Below, in pieces: positions 27,536 to 37,890 of a DNA stretch of 64,000 nucleotides. Each line of letters begins with the position of its first letter. Positions within the stretch are counted from its first letter, which is position 1. The DNA comes from Cyanobacteria bacterium SBLK (lineage in GTDB: Bacteria; Cyanobacteriota; Cyanobacteriia; Cyanobacteriales; Spirulinaceae). The notes beneath the pieces are model-generated. The model was not told the DNA's origin and made no database searches. It saw only the letters and a program-made list of their open reading frames with translations. The position numbers and the translations under genes are program-made. The stretch lies in assembly GCA_017746715.1 (NCBI GenBank), contig JAGHZQ010000007.1, positions 1 through 64,000 on the forward strand, in the 5' to 3' direction.

Positions 27536-27603
27536 AGTCACCAACTTAGTAACTCCCTCAATCATCAGGGTGCATCTACAAGAATTAATATAGTATTTGG
27601 GGT
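27536..27603. repeat. 68-bp direct repeat, copy B
   Basis: Partner of copy A, exactly 1110 bp away and in the same orientation, with four substitutions. The gap 27439-27741 otherwise holds no gene. Confidence 0.8.
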
Positions 27604-27741
27604 ACGCGATCTCTTTTCACATCAATCAAAACAATCGTCATATTTCCCGACATTGTATGCAAGAGAGAGATTTCTGTTAAATCGTTGGTATATAGAGGGT
27701 TCGTATTCTTTTTAATTGGCAAATTTATTATTTTAATGATA

Positions 27742-28938
27742 TTAATTTGGAGGGTTTTTATCGAGAATATTAGAATATAGAGAAGCTAATCTTTCCCCTG
27801 TAATTTTCCATCGATAATGATTAGCCGCAAAAAGTTTACCGCGATCGCCCATTTCTTGTCGCATATCTCCTGATTTTAACAATTTTTTAATTGTTTCTAC
27901 CCAAATTTGGATTTTCCCGGGAATAATAAAGCCAACTTTTTCATTCTGAAAATCGGCAGAAATCTGTACTTCTGGCGTAGTCACTATTGGTAAACCCGCA
28001 AGCATTGCTTCAACAACAGCAATACAAAAATTTTCTCCGAATGATGGTAAGACAAAAATATCAGAACCTTGTAATAAAAGTTCTTTTTGCTGACCTTGTA
28101 TAAATCCTGCAAATGTCACTCGCTTTTGCAGATTTAATTTAGAAACTTGCATTTTTATTTTTTTAACATAGTTCTCGTTACCCGTTCCTGCAATGATTAG
28201 ATGAAATTCACATTCATTTTTTAATTGATATAAAACTTGAATCAAAAAATCTATTCTTTTTTTTTGATGAATTCGAGATAAAAATAAGATAATTGGAGTG
28301 ACTTTCGGAATCTCACAAAACATCTTTCTAACTTTAAATCCAGAATCAGGTTCGTGAGTAATTTGAGAGGCTGCTAAAGGTGCAATAAAGGTAGGTGCCG
28401 AAATACCGTATTTTTGGACATCATCAACTTCTTTATTTGTTGTACAGTGGATAGCAGTTGCATAATTCAAATTCTTTCTTTCCCAAAGAAAGCTATAAAT
28501 ACTCTTTTTCACTTTTTTTTGATTAATGACCCAAGAATCTAACTGTCCATGAGGAGTAATAACATAGTCGGTGTTATATTTTCTTGCAGTTATCGCCCCT
28601 CTCGTACAAAGATAAGAAAAGAATGAGTGAATATGAACTATTTTATAATTTTGGATATTTTGCTCTAGCCATCTTGTATAGTCTAGAGAAATTTTAAACT
28701 CTGATAGAGGTTTAAAGTTAGCGAACAAACGTGGAAAAAAACGTATTGGTACATTTTTGAATTCTTGAATTTTACTTAAACTGGATTTTGGGATTTCCAG
28801 ATCGATGTCATTAGTAGTCGCAATTTCTGCATCAATTCCTATATACCTTAATGCTTTGACAATTTCTATAGCAGCAAGATTGCTACCCCCACCAAAAGGA
28901 TTAATTGATGGAATGATATGTAGGATTTTACGAGTCAT
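27742..28938 (-). CDS. GT4-family glycosyltransferase
   Basis: 398 residues. GT-B fold: the N-terminal ILHIIPSINPFGGGSNLAA is the acceptor-domain glycine loop; FLSRIHQKKRIDFLI and PSFGENFCIAVVEAMLAGLPIV carry the sugar-nucleotide site with the EX7E pair. Retaining enzymes of this kind extend surface polysaccharides. It overlaps the upstream GT4 gene by 4 nt (ATGA), so the pair is co-translated. Both are AT-rich, consistent with an acquired polysaccharide cassette. Confidence 0.9.
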   Translation of the reverse strand: MTRKILHIIPSINPFGGGSNLAAIEIVKALRYIGIDAEIATTNDIDLEIPKSSLSKIQEFKNVPIRFFPRLFANFKPLSEFKISLDYTRWLEQNIQNYKIVHIHSFFSYLCTRGAITARKYNTDYVITPHGQLDSWVINQKKVKKSIYSFLWERKNLNYATAIHCTTNKEVDDVQKYGISAPTFIAPLAASQITHEPDSGFKVRKMFCEIPKVTPIILFLSRIHQKKRIDFLIQVLYQLKNECEFHLIIAGTGNENYVKKIKMQVSKLNLQKRVTFAGFIQGQQKELLLQGSDIFVLPSFGENFCIAVVEAMLAGLPIVTTPEVQISADFQNEKVGFIIPGKIQIWVETIKKLLKSGDMRQEMGDRGKLFAANHYRWKITGERLASLYSNILDKNPPN

Positions 28939-30062
28939 TTTTGTTTCTGAGAGAGGACTTCTTGATAGATTTGAATATAGGCAGTTATCATGGCTTCTTC
29001 TGTAAATTTGTTTGCATTTTCTAGACTCTTGGATTTTAAACGATCGAGTATAGATAGAGATTTTGAGATAATTTCTGCCGCTTTTTTATGGTTTTCCGGA
29101 TCGAGATATATACCAGTCGTCCCGCATATTTCCGTCATGGGAGGACGTTCTGAAGTAAATACCGGACAACCACAAGCCTGAGCTTCAATAAGCGGCCATC
29201 CAAAACCCTCTTGTAAGGAGGGAAATAAGAGAGCAGTTGCTGATGAATATAGAGCTCTTAAACTTTCATTTTCAATGTCAATTAATTCTCGAACTTTGTA
29301 ATTTAAATTATGAGTTATCATGAATTCTTTTATTTCTGTGGTTAGCGATCGCCCAACCATAACTAAGAATAATTTTTTTGCATTATCATACCGAATTAAA
29401 TTTTTAAATATTGAGATTACTCCAAAACGATTTTTATACCAAACATTACTTCCTACATGAAGAAGAAATTGAGTGTCTAGATCGAGATTTAATTCTTTTA
29501 ATTTTTTCTCTCGTATCGATTCTCTCATTGGTGCATAAGGATAATTTAAGCCCATATAAATTCGGGAAACACGATCGGGATTAAGACAGCTTATTCGCAT
29601 GAGATCGGACTTGGTTTGTTCGGAAATACAAACGACTCTTTGAGATTTATTCAATCCATTGAGAATCATTCGTTGCAGTTGTTTTCCCGTCCATCGAGTT
29701 GGATTTTCTTTGATTTCTCCTAAAGCAGAACGAATAGCGAGCATATCGTTACAGGTCACAACATGGGGAAAATTGTGCAAATACTGGATATAAGGAGCGC
29801 TGGAATGATCGCAAATATGGACGATGTCAGCCCAACTTAATGATTTTTGGAGAATTTTTGGAAAAAAAATAAATTTATCTATATAACCCAACCACTTACC
29901 GATCCCCGTAGAAGTTGGTTTAATTTTTGCCATAATGGGTTTTGGTCTAATTGTGCGAACCTCATGACCAAATTTTTTCAAACCATTCTCAAGGACTTGA
30001 GTGAACTTTTCTATGCTCTGAATTCGATCTGGAAGGTAAGTTGAGAGTAAAAGTATTCTCAT
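28935..30062 (-). CDS. GT4-family glycosyltransferase
   Basis: 375 residues from the ATG at 30062 (MRILLLSTYLPD); an 8-residue upstream extension to 30086 is less likely. GT-B fold with LLHVGSNVWYKNRFGVI and PSLQEGFGWPLIEAQACGCPVF containing the EX7E motif. It is first in the two-gene unit with the GT4 gene downstream. Both enzymes probably act on the same glycan, with the acyltransferase and deacetylase at 24-26 kb as plausible modifying partners. Confidence 0.9.
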   Translation of the reverse strand: MRILLLSTYLPDRIQSIEKFTQVLENGLKKFGHEVRTIRPKPIMAKIKPTSTGIGKWLGYIDKFIFFPKILQKSLSWADIVHICDHSSAPYIQYLHNFPHVVTCNDMLAIRSALGEIKENPTRWTGKQLQRMILNGLNKSQRVVCISEQTKSDLMRISCLNPDRVSRIYMGLNYPYAPMRESIREKKLKELNLDLDTQFLLHVGSNVWYKNRFGVISIFKNLIRYDNAKKLFLVMVGRSLTTEIKEFMITHNLNYKVRELIDIENESLRALYSSATALLFPSLQEGFGWPLIEAQACGCPVFTSERPPMTEICGTTGIYLDPENHKKAAEIISKSLSILDRLKSKSLENANKFTEEAMITAYIQIYQEVLSQKQK

Positions 30063-30307
30063 TTTCTCGATATCAAAAAGATTCAATCGATCTGATTTGT
30101 TCTTTTTTAGTTTAATTCAAATTTTGAGTGACGTGGGAATTTTGTTCCATCTTAATTTCCTAGCTGCATTCTTACTCTAGCTGTCTTTAAGAGCAACTTA
30201 TCCATCATAAAGATTTCTTGACATTGAAATTGCGATCGCCAACTCCCCCCGAAAAAGGGATAAAAGCGCTATCCTAGGGTGTTGTAGACTTGTTGCCCCC
30301 AATCGAG

Positions 30308-33300
30308 ATGGCATTATCTTCGGTTATTCGTACCCTAACGCGATCGCCCCTCACCCGCGAGCTCTGCGCCAAACTGCAACAGCAGAATATTTTGCAATTA
30401 AATGGCATCTCGCGCTTGCCTAAAGGCTTAGTGGCTTCAACCCTTGCTCGTGCAGGGGAAAGAAATTTATTTATCGTCTGCGCCACTTTGGAAGAAGCCG
30501 GGCGTTGGGCAGCACAATTAGAAACGATGGGTTGGCAAGACTTTTTCTTCTATCCCACCTCGGAAGCATCCCCCTATGAGCCATTTGACCCCGAATCCGA
30601 GATGATTTGGGGACAGATGTCAGTTATCAGTTATCAGTTATCAGTCACCAGTGAGGAAGAAACAGAATCTACAAAAAACGAACAACCAACAACCAACAAC
30701 CAACAACCCTTTGTTATCGTAACGACGGAACGGGCGTTACAGCCTCATTTACCGCCACCGAAGGCATTTGCACCTTATTGTTGGACTTTGGCAACGGGGA
30801 TGGCGATGAGGGCGAAGGCGTGCGATCGCCAGCTCGCGAAACTGGGTTACGAACGGGTAACGCTTGTGGAAATGGAGGGACAGTGGAGTCGAAGGGGCGA
30901 TCTCGTTGACATTTTTCCCGTTTCTGCGGAACTTCCCGTACGTTTGGAATGGTTTGGGGATGAGTTGGAAAAAATACGGGAATTCGATCCGGCAACTCAG
31001 CGATCGCTCGATCCAATCGAGACATTATCTCTGACTCCTACCAGTTTTTCTCCCATTATTGCCGATGCGTTGAAAGATGAGGAAACAGGCAAATTGAGCG
31101 ATCGTTTTACGGAGTTTTTTACCCCCGAAGAACGAGAATTATTTCACGAGGGAAACTATCCGGAAGGAATGCGCCGTTTTCTCGGTTTGGCATTTGAGAA
31201 ACCGGCTTCTTTATTGGACTATTTACCGGAAAATACGCTCATTGCCATTGATGAGAGCGAACAATGTCAAGCTCATAGCGATCTTTGGATCAAACATGCA
31301 GAAGAACAGTGGAAGGGAGCAATTATAGATCGCGAGAAATTTCCGAAAACGCATCTTTCTTTTGAGGACTGTTTGGAAGCGATCGCGATGCAATTTCCTC
31401 AACTATTATTGTCAGAATTGGCAGAAGAAAAAACGCAATCCTCTATTCCTAGCGTTAACTTAGCCAGTCGTCCCATCCCCACGACACCTCACCAATTTGC
31501 CAAGCTCGCAGAAATTCTGCGAGGGAAGCGCGAAATTTATCACGGGATGACCTTAAATCATTATACAACTTGGCTCGTTTCCGCTCAACCTTCTCGCTCT
31601 GTTGCTTTGTTACAAGAACACGATTGTGCGGCGCAATTCGTTCCCAACCCGAAAGACTATCCCGCCATCGATCGCTTGCATATTCAAAATACTGCTGTTG
31701 CGGTTAAATACTCTGGTTTGGCAGAATTAGAGGGTTTTATTTTACCGACATTTCGCATTGTTGTCGTCAGCGATCGCGAGTTTTTCGGACAGCATACGCT
31801 TGCCAGTCCGACTTATATTCGCAAGCGTCGTCGCGCTGCCTCTAAAAAGGTCGATGTCAATAAACTAACACCTGGAGATTATGTCGTTCACAAGCACCAT
31901 GGAGTCGGTCAATTTGTCGGTTTAGAAACGTTGGAATTTCGAGAATATATTACAATTAAGTATGCTGATGGAATTTTGCGAGTTCCGGCTGATTCGTTGG
32001 ATAATTTATCCCGTTTTCGTCAAACGGGGAAAGGGAAACCGGAACTCAATAAAATGACGGGTAAAACGTGGGAGCGCACGAAAAACCGGGTTAAGAAAGC
32101 CATTAAAAAAGTTGCTGTCGATCTGTTAAAACTCTACGCTCAACGCTCGAAACAAGAAGGATTTCCCTATCCTCTCGATGCACCTTGGCAAGAAGAATTT
32201 GAGGATTCTTTCCCCTATCAACCTACTCCCGATCAACTCAAAGCCGTACAAGATGTGAAGCGAGATTTAGAAAGCGATCGCCCGATGGATCGGCTCATTT
32301 GTGGAGATGTGGGATTTGGGAAAACTGAAGTCGCTATTCGCGCTATTTTTAAGGTCGTGACAACAGCCAACAGACAGGTTGCTTTTTTAGCACCAACAAC
32401 CATTTTAACCCAGCAGCACTATCATACTTTAAAAGAACGATTCGCCCCTTATCCGATTAATATTGGCTTATTAAATCGCTTCCGCACGGCATCGGAAAGA
32501 AAGGAGATTTTACAGCGTTTAAAAACGGGCGAACTCGATATTGTGGTCGGAACGCAACAACTTTTAGGGAAAGCTGTAGACTTTAAAAATTTAGGGCTTT
32601 TAGTGGTAGATGAAGAGCAAAGATTTGGAGTCAATCAAAAGGAAAAAATCAAATCTTTTAAAACCCAGGTTGACGTTTTAACCTTGAGTGCTACGCCAAT
32701 TCCTCGGACGCTTTATATGTCCCTTTCCGGCATTCGTGAAATGAGTTTGATTACGACTCCTCCTCCTTCTCGCCGTCCCATTCAAACCCATCTTTCCCCC
32801 TATAATCCCGAAGTCATTCGTACGGCAATTCGTAACGAACTCGATCGCGGCGGACAAATCTTTTATGTGGTTCCCCGAGTGGAAGGAATTGAGGAAGTCG
32901 GGGGACAATTACGGCTGATGATTCCCAGTGCGAGAATTGCGATCGCACACGGACAAATGGATCCCAATGAGTTGGAATCCACCATGCTTTCTTTTAATAA
33001 TAATGAGGCAGATATTTTGGTTTGTACGACGATTATTGAATCGGGGTTAGATATTCCTCGGGTGAATACGATCGTGGTGGAAGATTCGCAAAAATTCGGT
33101 CTCTCGCAACTTTACCAGTTACGGGGAAGAGTGGGGCGATCGGGCATTCAAGCCCACGCATGGTTATTATATCCCAACAAGCGAGAATTATCGGATACGG
33201 CACGGAAAAGATTGCGAGCCATTCAAGAGTTTACCCAGTTGGGATCCGGGTATCAATTGGCAACAAGAGATATGGAAATACGAGGAGTCGGTAATCTTTT

Positions 33301-33865
33301 AGGAGTGGAACAATCGGGACAAATGACTGCGATCGGCTTCGATCTTTATATGTCCATGTTACAAGAAGCCATTCAAGAAGTACAAGGGCAAGAAATCCCG
33401 AAAGTTGACGATACCAGCATCGATTTAAAACTAACGGCATTCATTCCTAATGATTATATTCCCGACTTAGAACAAAAAATGGCCGCTTATCGAGCAGTAG
33501 CGACGGCAGGTTCTACGAAGGAGTTAGAATATATTGAGGAAGATTGGCGCGATCGCTATGGCAAAATTCCCAGTCCCGCACTACAACTCATCCAAATCAT
33601 TCGCTTAAAACAAATTGCCAAATCTCTCGGTTTTTCCCGCGTTAAACCCGACGGAAAACAGCACGTTGTCCTAGAAACGCCGATGGAAGAACCTGCATGG
33701 CGACTGTTGCGAGAAAATATCCCCAAACATTTAATCTCTCGCTTTGTTTATTCGCCAAAAAAAGTTACAGTGCGAGGATTGGGTGTAATGAAGCCCGAGA
33801 AACAGTTAGAAAGTTTAATTGATTGGTTGGGAAGAATGCAAAAAAGTTTAATTGATGGGGAATGA
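30308..33865 (+). CDS. mfd: Transcription-repair coupling factor Mfd
   Basis: 1185 residues from the ATG at 30308; a TTG at 30290 would add six. Mfd removes stalled RNA polymerase and recruits UvrA. Domain order: UvrB-homology (about 20-350), RNAP-interaction domain with [20 protein letters not shown] (about 520-590), SF2 translocase with [11 protein letters not shown] (about 665) and DEEQRFG (about 760), RecG-like TRG region [10 protein letters not shown], and a C-terminal TRCF domain. Residues about 105-134 are an in-frame insert coded by short repeats, between EMIWGQM and [10 protein letters not shown]. It lies in the UvrB-like module and probably forms a disordered loop. Confidence 0.95.
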   Translation: MALSSVIRTLTRSPLTRELCAKLQQQNILQLNGISRLPKGLVASTLARAGERNLFIVCATLEEAGRWAAQLETMGWQDFFFYPTSEASPYEPFDPESEMIWGQMSVISYQLSVTSEEETESTKNEQPTTNNQQPFVIVTTERALQPHLPPPKAFAPYCWTLATGMAMRAKACDRQLAKLGYERVTLVEMEGQWSRRGDLVDIFPVSAELPVRLEWFGDELEKIREFDPATQRSLDPIETLSLTPTSFSPIIADALKDEETGKLSDRFTEFFTPEERELFHEGNYPEGMRRFLGLAFEKPASLLDYLPENTLIAIDESEQCQAHSDLWIKHAEEQWKGAIIDREKFPKTHLSFEDCLEAIAMQFPQLLLSELAEEKTQSSIPSVNLASRPIPTTPHQFAKLAEILRGKREIYHGMTLNHYTTWLVSAQPSRSVALLQEHDCAAQFVPNPKDYPAIDRLHIQNTAVAVKYSGLAELEGFILPTFRIVVVSDREFFGQHTLASPTYIRKRRRAASKKVDVNKLTPGDYVVHKHHGVGQFVGLETLEFREYITIKYADGILRVPADSLDNLSRFRQTGKGKPELNKMTGKTWERTKNRVKKAIKKVAVDLLKLYAQRSKQEGFPYPLDAPWQEEFEDSFPYQPTPDQLKAVQDVKRDLESDRPMDRLICGDVGFGKTEVAIRAIFKVVTTANRQVAFLAPTTILTQQHYHTLKERFAPYPINIGLLNRFRTASERKEILQRLKTGELDIVVGTQQLLGKAVDFKNLGLLVVDEEQRFGVNQKEKIKSFKTQVDVLTLSATPIPRTLYMSLSGIREMSLITTPPPSRRPIQTHLSPYNPEVIRTAIRNELDRGGQIFYVVPRVEGIEEVGGQLRLMIPSARIAIAHGQMDPNELESTMLSFNNNEADILVCTTIIESGLDIPRVNTIVVEDSQKFGLSQLYQLRGRVGRSGIQAHAWLLYPNKRELSDTARKRLRAIQEFTQLGSGYQLATRDMEIRGVGNLLGVEQSGQMTAIGFDLYMSMLQEAIQEVQGQEIPKVDDTSIDLKLTAFIPNDYIPDLEQKMAAYRAVATAGSTKELEYIEEDWRDRYGKIPSPALQLIQIIRLKQIAKSLGFSRVKPDGKQHVVLETPMEEPAWRLLRENIPKHLISRFVYSPKKVTVRGLGVMKPEKQLESLIDWLGRMQKSLIDGE
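30620..30709. repeat. Heptamer-type repeat inserted in mfd
   Basis: Four TCAGTTATC/CAGTTATCAG units are followed by a 30-nt linker and then ACAACCA units. The block is 90 nt, a multiple of three, and has no stop codon in the mfd frame. The same words occur in gaps elsewhere in the window (6868, 18866, 51481, 63040). Confidence 0.8.
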
Positions 33866-33947
33866 TAAGAATTATGTCTGTTGTCAATTTTTACACTTTT
33901 TGGTAAAATAAGGAAATGTATAAAAGCCAATTGAGAGATTAATTTAT

Positions 33948-35405
33948 ATGAAGCTAACTATTAAGAATCTAGGATCAATAAAAAATAACAGTCAATCTAT
34001 TGATTTATCAAAGAAATTCTTGATTTTTGTGGGACGTAATAATAGCGGAAAAACCTATGTCTCTCAATTACTATGGACAATTTTTAATGAAGATAAAATT
34101 GAAACATTTGCCCAAAATAACTTGGAACTGGTTGAAAATAGTCAAATTACTGAGACAAATCAATTTGAAATTACTTCTGAGTTCATCGATCGAATTCTCA
34201 AAAGCTATGCTTTTTTTTTAGAACAAGAGCTTGAACAGTATCCCGGTAATATTTTTATTGAATTTGATTATAAAATTTCTGATTTAAAAAATAAAGAATT
34301 TCAAGCTACATTTAAGGTTAGAGCAGGCGAAGAAAAAAGTATTAATTATTTAGAAATGAAAAAAGATAGGCAATCTTTGATTTTTAAACTAGAAGATAAA
34401 GAACTCCCAGAAGAATTTTATGATTTTGTACCAAGAAATATTTTTGGACAAGATATAATTCGAGCAAAAAAAACTGTTTTGATGACAAGTATTATTATAA
34501 TGTTAATACAAAATAATAAATATGAAACATTATTTTTGCCTGCTATCCGTCATTTTTTGCCTCAATTTTATAGCTATATCTATGATGTAGATAGAAAGCG
34601 ACGAGAACAAATTATTAATCAGTTATTAAATTTAATGGAAACCCGAAATGAAAAACCTAATCTATCGGAAATCCAAGAATTTAATATTAGAAAAAGACCT
34701 TATACTGAATCGATGAATCAAGTTATTGAAAATCTCTATTCTCTCAATAATAATCCAAAAATAAATAATAAAACATTTTATCTCAATCTTGTTCAACAAC
34801 TAGAAGAAATTATGGGTGGCACAGTACAATATCTTCGTCAAGAGGAAGTTTCACTAATAGAATTTAATTTTAAAATAGATTCTCTAGACAATTCTTTTCC
34901 TATGTTTTTTGCGTCATCTTCTGTCAATCAATTGACACTAATTTATTTATATTGTAAATATTGGGCAGCCGAACAAAACAATTTCTTGATAATGGATGAA
35001 CCAGAAGAAAATTTGCATCCCGAAAATCAAATTAAATTATTGAATATATTACTAACGTTTGTTTCTGAGAGGGATAATAGAGTATTAATTGCTACTCATA
35101 GTCCAATGTTAGCCAACGCTATTAATAACTATATTTATTTAGATACTCTAAAAAATCAATATAAAGTTAATGTCGAAAAAATCATAGAAAAATATAACTT
35201 AAAATATGTTGATTCTTCTATTAATATCTCTAAAGATAATGTAGGAGTTTATTTCTTCAAAGGCGATAAAATCATTGATTATGAAAGTGATGATTATGGT
35301 ATCTATTTTAGAAACTTTCGAGAAGTAGAAGATAATTTAGATAAATCTCTTCGTATTCTTGCTGAAGAGATTTACATTGAGGAGGATAAACTCGATAATG
35401 GGTAA
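33948..35405 (+). CDS. AAA15/AAA21-type ATPase, putative defence protein
   Basis: 485 residues, AT-rich. ABC/OLD-type ATPase head: Walker A GRNNSGKT (29-36), Walker B NFLIMDEPEENLHPEN (D350/E351) and the switch His in LIATHSPMLAN (near 384). A coiled-coil insertion lies between (about 200-260). There is no TOPRIM domain, so it is not an OLD nuclease itself. It overlaps the next gene by 8 nt. Such ATPases act as sensors paired with an effector in systems like PARIS and Septu. Here the partner is a different protein, so the pair does not match a system I can name. Confidence 0.8.
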   Translation: MKLTIKNLGSIKNNSQSIDLSKKFLIFVGRNNSGKTYVSQLLWTIFNEDKIETFAQNNLELVENSQITETNQFEITSEFIDRILKSYAFFLEQELEQYPGNIFIEFDYKISDLKNKEFQATFKVRAGEEKSINYLEMKKDRQSLIFKLEDKELPEEFYDFVPRNIFGQDIIRAKKTVLMTSIIIMLIQNNKYETLFLPAIRHFLPQFYSYIYDVDRKRREQIINQLLNLMETRNEKPNLSEIQEFNIRKRPYTESMNQVIENLYSLNNNPKINNKTFYLNLVQQLEEIMGGTVQYLRQEEVSLIEFNFKIDSLDNSFPMFFASSSVNQLTLIYLYCKYWAAEQNNFLIMDEPEENLHPENQIKLLNILLTFVSERDNRVLIATHSPMLANAINNYIYLDTLKNQYKVNVEKIIEKYNLKYVDSSINISKDNVGVYFFKGDKIIDYESDDYGIYFRNFREVEDNLDKSLRILAEEIYIEEDKLDNG

Positions 35406-36102
35406 AAAAAAGTATTTTTTAAATCATCCTAGTAATCAAAATATTCTATTTCTGAGAAATGAATTACACAAAGTCCTAGCACAAGAAGAGTTTGTTGTTG
35501 AATTTCCAGTTGTGAATAATGAAATCATTGAAATTATAGAAAATGCTCCTAAAGCAAGTCTGAAAAAGGTATTGATTCATAACCTAAATTACAATTTTGA
35601 TAAATTTAAAGTAGAAAAGATTTGGAAAATCAATCTGGAAAAAGATTTACAAGGTATCTCAACCAGTCATAAAACTCCTGAATGTGCTATCTGTATTTTG
35701 CAAAAATATAAAAATGAAGAAGAAATCAGCTACACTTTAAGAATATTGTTAATTGAATTAAAATCTTCTTTGGATAATGAAGAACTAAAAAAAATCGAAG
35801 ATAAATTTCGTTATGGAATGTCTAGATTATATATGCTACTTGTTCTCAATAACCATTTGAACCCAATCAAAGGTTATAATGAAGAAATAATAACTATAGA
35901 TTTTAGAGGAATTTTATTTTTCAATAATAAAAATAGACTGAATGTTGATGATAGCAAATTCTATAAAATTTTACACACTCCCTCTAGTCAGGGAAAATTG
36001 ATTTTTACTACCCTTTTACGAGGCAAAGATCAATTAAACATCAAGTGTTTTGAAAACATCAATAGTGAAATCACTATTGACTTAAAAGATTTGTTAATCT
36101 AG
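35398..36102 (+). CDS. Unknown protein with ExK motif, possible PD-(D/E)xK nuclease
   Basis: 234 residues from the ATG at 35398, inside the last codons of the ATPase gene. I do not recognise the family. LLIELKSS (E120-L-K122) at the end of a predicted strand, with E95 25 residues before it and a helix after it (IEDKFRYGMSRLYMLLVL), fits the layout of a PD-(D/E)xK active site. The last 60 residues are beta-rich. If so, the ATPase would be the sensor and this protein the nuclease effector. The assignment rests on motif reading only. Confidence 0.55.
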   Translation: MGKKKYFLNHPSNQNILFLRNELHKVLAQEEFVVEFPVVNNEIIEIIENAPKASLKKVLIHNLNYNFDKFKVEKIWKINLEKDLQGISTSHKTPECAICILQKYKNEEEISYTLRILLIELKSSLDNEELKKIEDKFRYGMSRLYMLLVLNNHLNPIKGYNEEIITIDFRGILFFNNKNRLNVDDSKFYKILHTPSSQGKLIFTTLLRGKDQLNIKCFENINSEITIDLKDLLI

Positions 36103-36339
36103 TTGAACAATTGATAATGTTATAGGATTATACACTTTTTAAGTAGATAAAAACATGCACCGCTCCCAAATCAAAACAAAACCGAACAACTCAAAAACCG
36201 TGCTACGATAAAGATGGCTAAAACCTTCGCATTACCCAAAACTCCGTAATTGCAAGGGTTAACCCCTCAAAACTGCGGCTGCTGAACCGTAATTTTTAAT
36301 CCCTTCAACCTTCGGGAAAATCAACATCCCGAAAGAATT

Positions 36340-37797
36340 ATGCAGCAGCCTAAAAAAACATCCTCCAAAAAGTTACCTCGCATTCTCAAAGCACTTTCTC
36401 GTCAAGGATTAAATGTTAGCTATCAAAACGGAGTTTATTCCGTTCGTTTAAATTATCTTCCCGATGCCCCTGTTGCCGAAGTTCTCCTTCCCGAAAACCT
36501 GCCCGTAGAAGGAAAAGCCTTCAAACAACTGGCAGAACTGGCAAGCATTCAACATCCTCAAGGGGGAAAAGTGACCCGTACTTTAGCGACTCCCGATTTT
36601 CACCCCGGAGATGCAGGAGTGGCGATCGGCTCGATCGCTCAAACCCGAGGGATGGTTATCCCCGCCGCCGTGGGTTCCGATATTAACTGCGGGATGCGCT
36701 TGCACGTTGCCGACTTATCTTTAAGTGAATTTTTGCAGCAGCGCGATCGCTTTGTCGAGTTGATGAAAGGGGATTATTTCCTCGGTACTCGCGACGTAAC
36801 CATGACTGCCCAAACCGCCCGCGCCCTCTTTTCTGAAGGGATTCTCGGCTGGTGGGAGAGGATGAAAGATCGCCCCCTGGGAAGCGTCGCACAATCCGAT
36901 TTCGAGCAGCTTTTCGAGGAATGCGATCGCGTCTATTTGCGAGGCTCTCTCAAAGGAGATATTCGCCACGCCCCCGAGGATTTAGTGCCGGAAACGGGCA
37001 TCGTGCGAGATGGAGATTTGGCGACTATTGGCGGCGGCAATCACTTTGTAGAGATTCAGCAGGTAACCGAAGTAGCAGACCGCGCAACGGCTTATCAATG
37101 GGGCATTCGAGAGGGACAGCTTGCCTTTATGGTACATTCCGGCTCCCGTACCGTCGGGAAATATATCGGCAAATTGTGGCGCGATCGCGCTCGCAAAGCA
37201 TGGGCAAACGGTCTGGCTTATCCCACTTCTCGCCTATTTCCCCTCTCCACCAACGCAACCCCGGATCTGGTCAAAGATTACCTGCAAGCAGAAGCAACCG
37301 CCGCTAATTACGGATTTGTCAATCGCTTGTTGCTGGCGGAATTACTGCGCCTGCGGTTGCGTCAGGTTTACGGGGACATAGAAGCCCCTCTCGTTTATGA
37401 CTTGCCTCACAATCTCACTTTATCCGATCGCGATGGTTGGATAACCCGTAAAGGTGCTTGTCCCGCCCATCTCGGCCAACCCGTTATCATTCCGGGATCC
37501 ATGGGTGCGTCCTCCTATTTGCTTGTGGGATCCGGTCGCGAAAAATATCTATCTTCAGCTTCTCACGGTGCGGGACGGATGCGATCGCGTTTCGAGATGC
37601 AGCGAGAAGGCACAAAACAAGGCGAGGAAGCATTGGGATTAAAAGGAGTCGATTGCATCACTTTACGCGAAGAACGGCGCATCGAAGAAGCTCCCGCCGC
37701 TTATAAACCCATTCAACCCATTATCGATGCTCAAGTAGAAGCCGGAATCGTACAAATTGTGGCGAAATTGCAGCCAATTTTAACCTTTAAGGGTTAA
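36340..37797 (+). CDS. rtcB: RtcB-family RNA ligase
   Basis: 485 residues. RtcB family signatures with metal and GMP-binding residues: SDINCGMRLHV (Mn-binding Cys), GGGNHFVEIQ, VHSGSRTVGK, GSMGASSYLLVGSG and SASHGAGRMRSR (the GMP-accepting His lies in this last block). RtcB joins 2',3'-cyclic phosphate or 3'-phosphate RNA ends to 5'-OH ends. It repairs or splices tRNA. The gap before it (36103-36339) has a CTTCGGG/CCCGAAAG hairpin just upstream of the start and no gene. Proximity to a putative nuclease cassette is suggestive only. Confidence 0.9.
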   Translation: MQQPKKTSSKKLPRILKALSRQGLNVSYQNGVYSVRLNYLPDAPVAEVLLPENLPVEGKAFKQLAELASIQHPQGGKVTRTLATPDFHPGDAGVAIGSIAQTRGMVIPAAVGSDINCGMRLHVADLSLSEFLQQRDRFVELMKGDYFLGTRDVTMTAQTARALFSEGILGWWERMKDRPLGSVAQSDFEQLFEECDRVYLRGSLKGDIRHAPEDLVPETGIVRDGDLATIGGGNHFVEIQQVTEVADRATAYQWGIREGQLAFMVHSGSRTVGKYIGKLWRDRARKAWANGLAYPTSRLFPLSTNATPDLVKDYLQAEATAANYGFVNRLLLAELLRLRLRQVYGDIEAPLVYDLPHNLTLSDRDGWITRKGACPAHLGQPVIIPGSMGASSYLLVGSGREKYLSSASHGAGRMRSRFEMQREGTKQGEEALGLKGVDCITLREERRIEEAPAAYKPIQPIIDAQVEAGIVQIVAKLQPILTFKG

Positions 37798-37890
37798 GGA
37801 GCAATAATGTTAAAATTGCTCTTATTGCAACCCAAAACGTTGTAATGAGAGCATATTTTTTCTCGCTTTAACCGTTCAAATTTTTGACAA

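Noticed and set aside
36103..36339. Possible tRNA or structured RNA before rtcB
   Set aside because: A short CTTCGGG/CCCGAAAG hairpin exists, but no tRNA cloverleaf or known RNA motif could be fitted.
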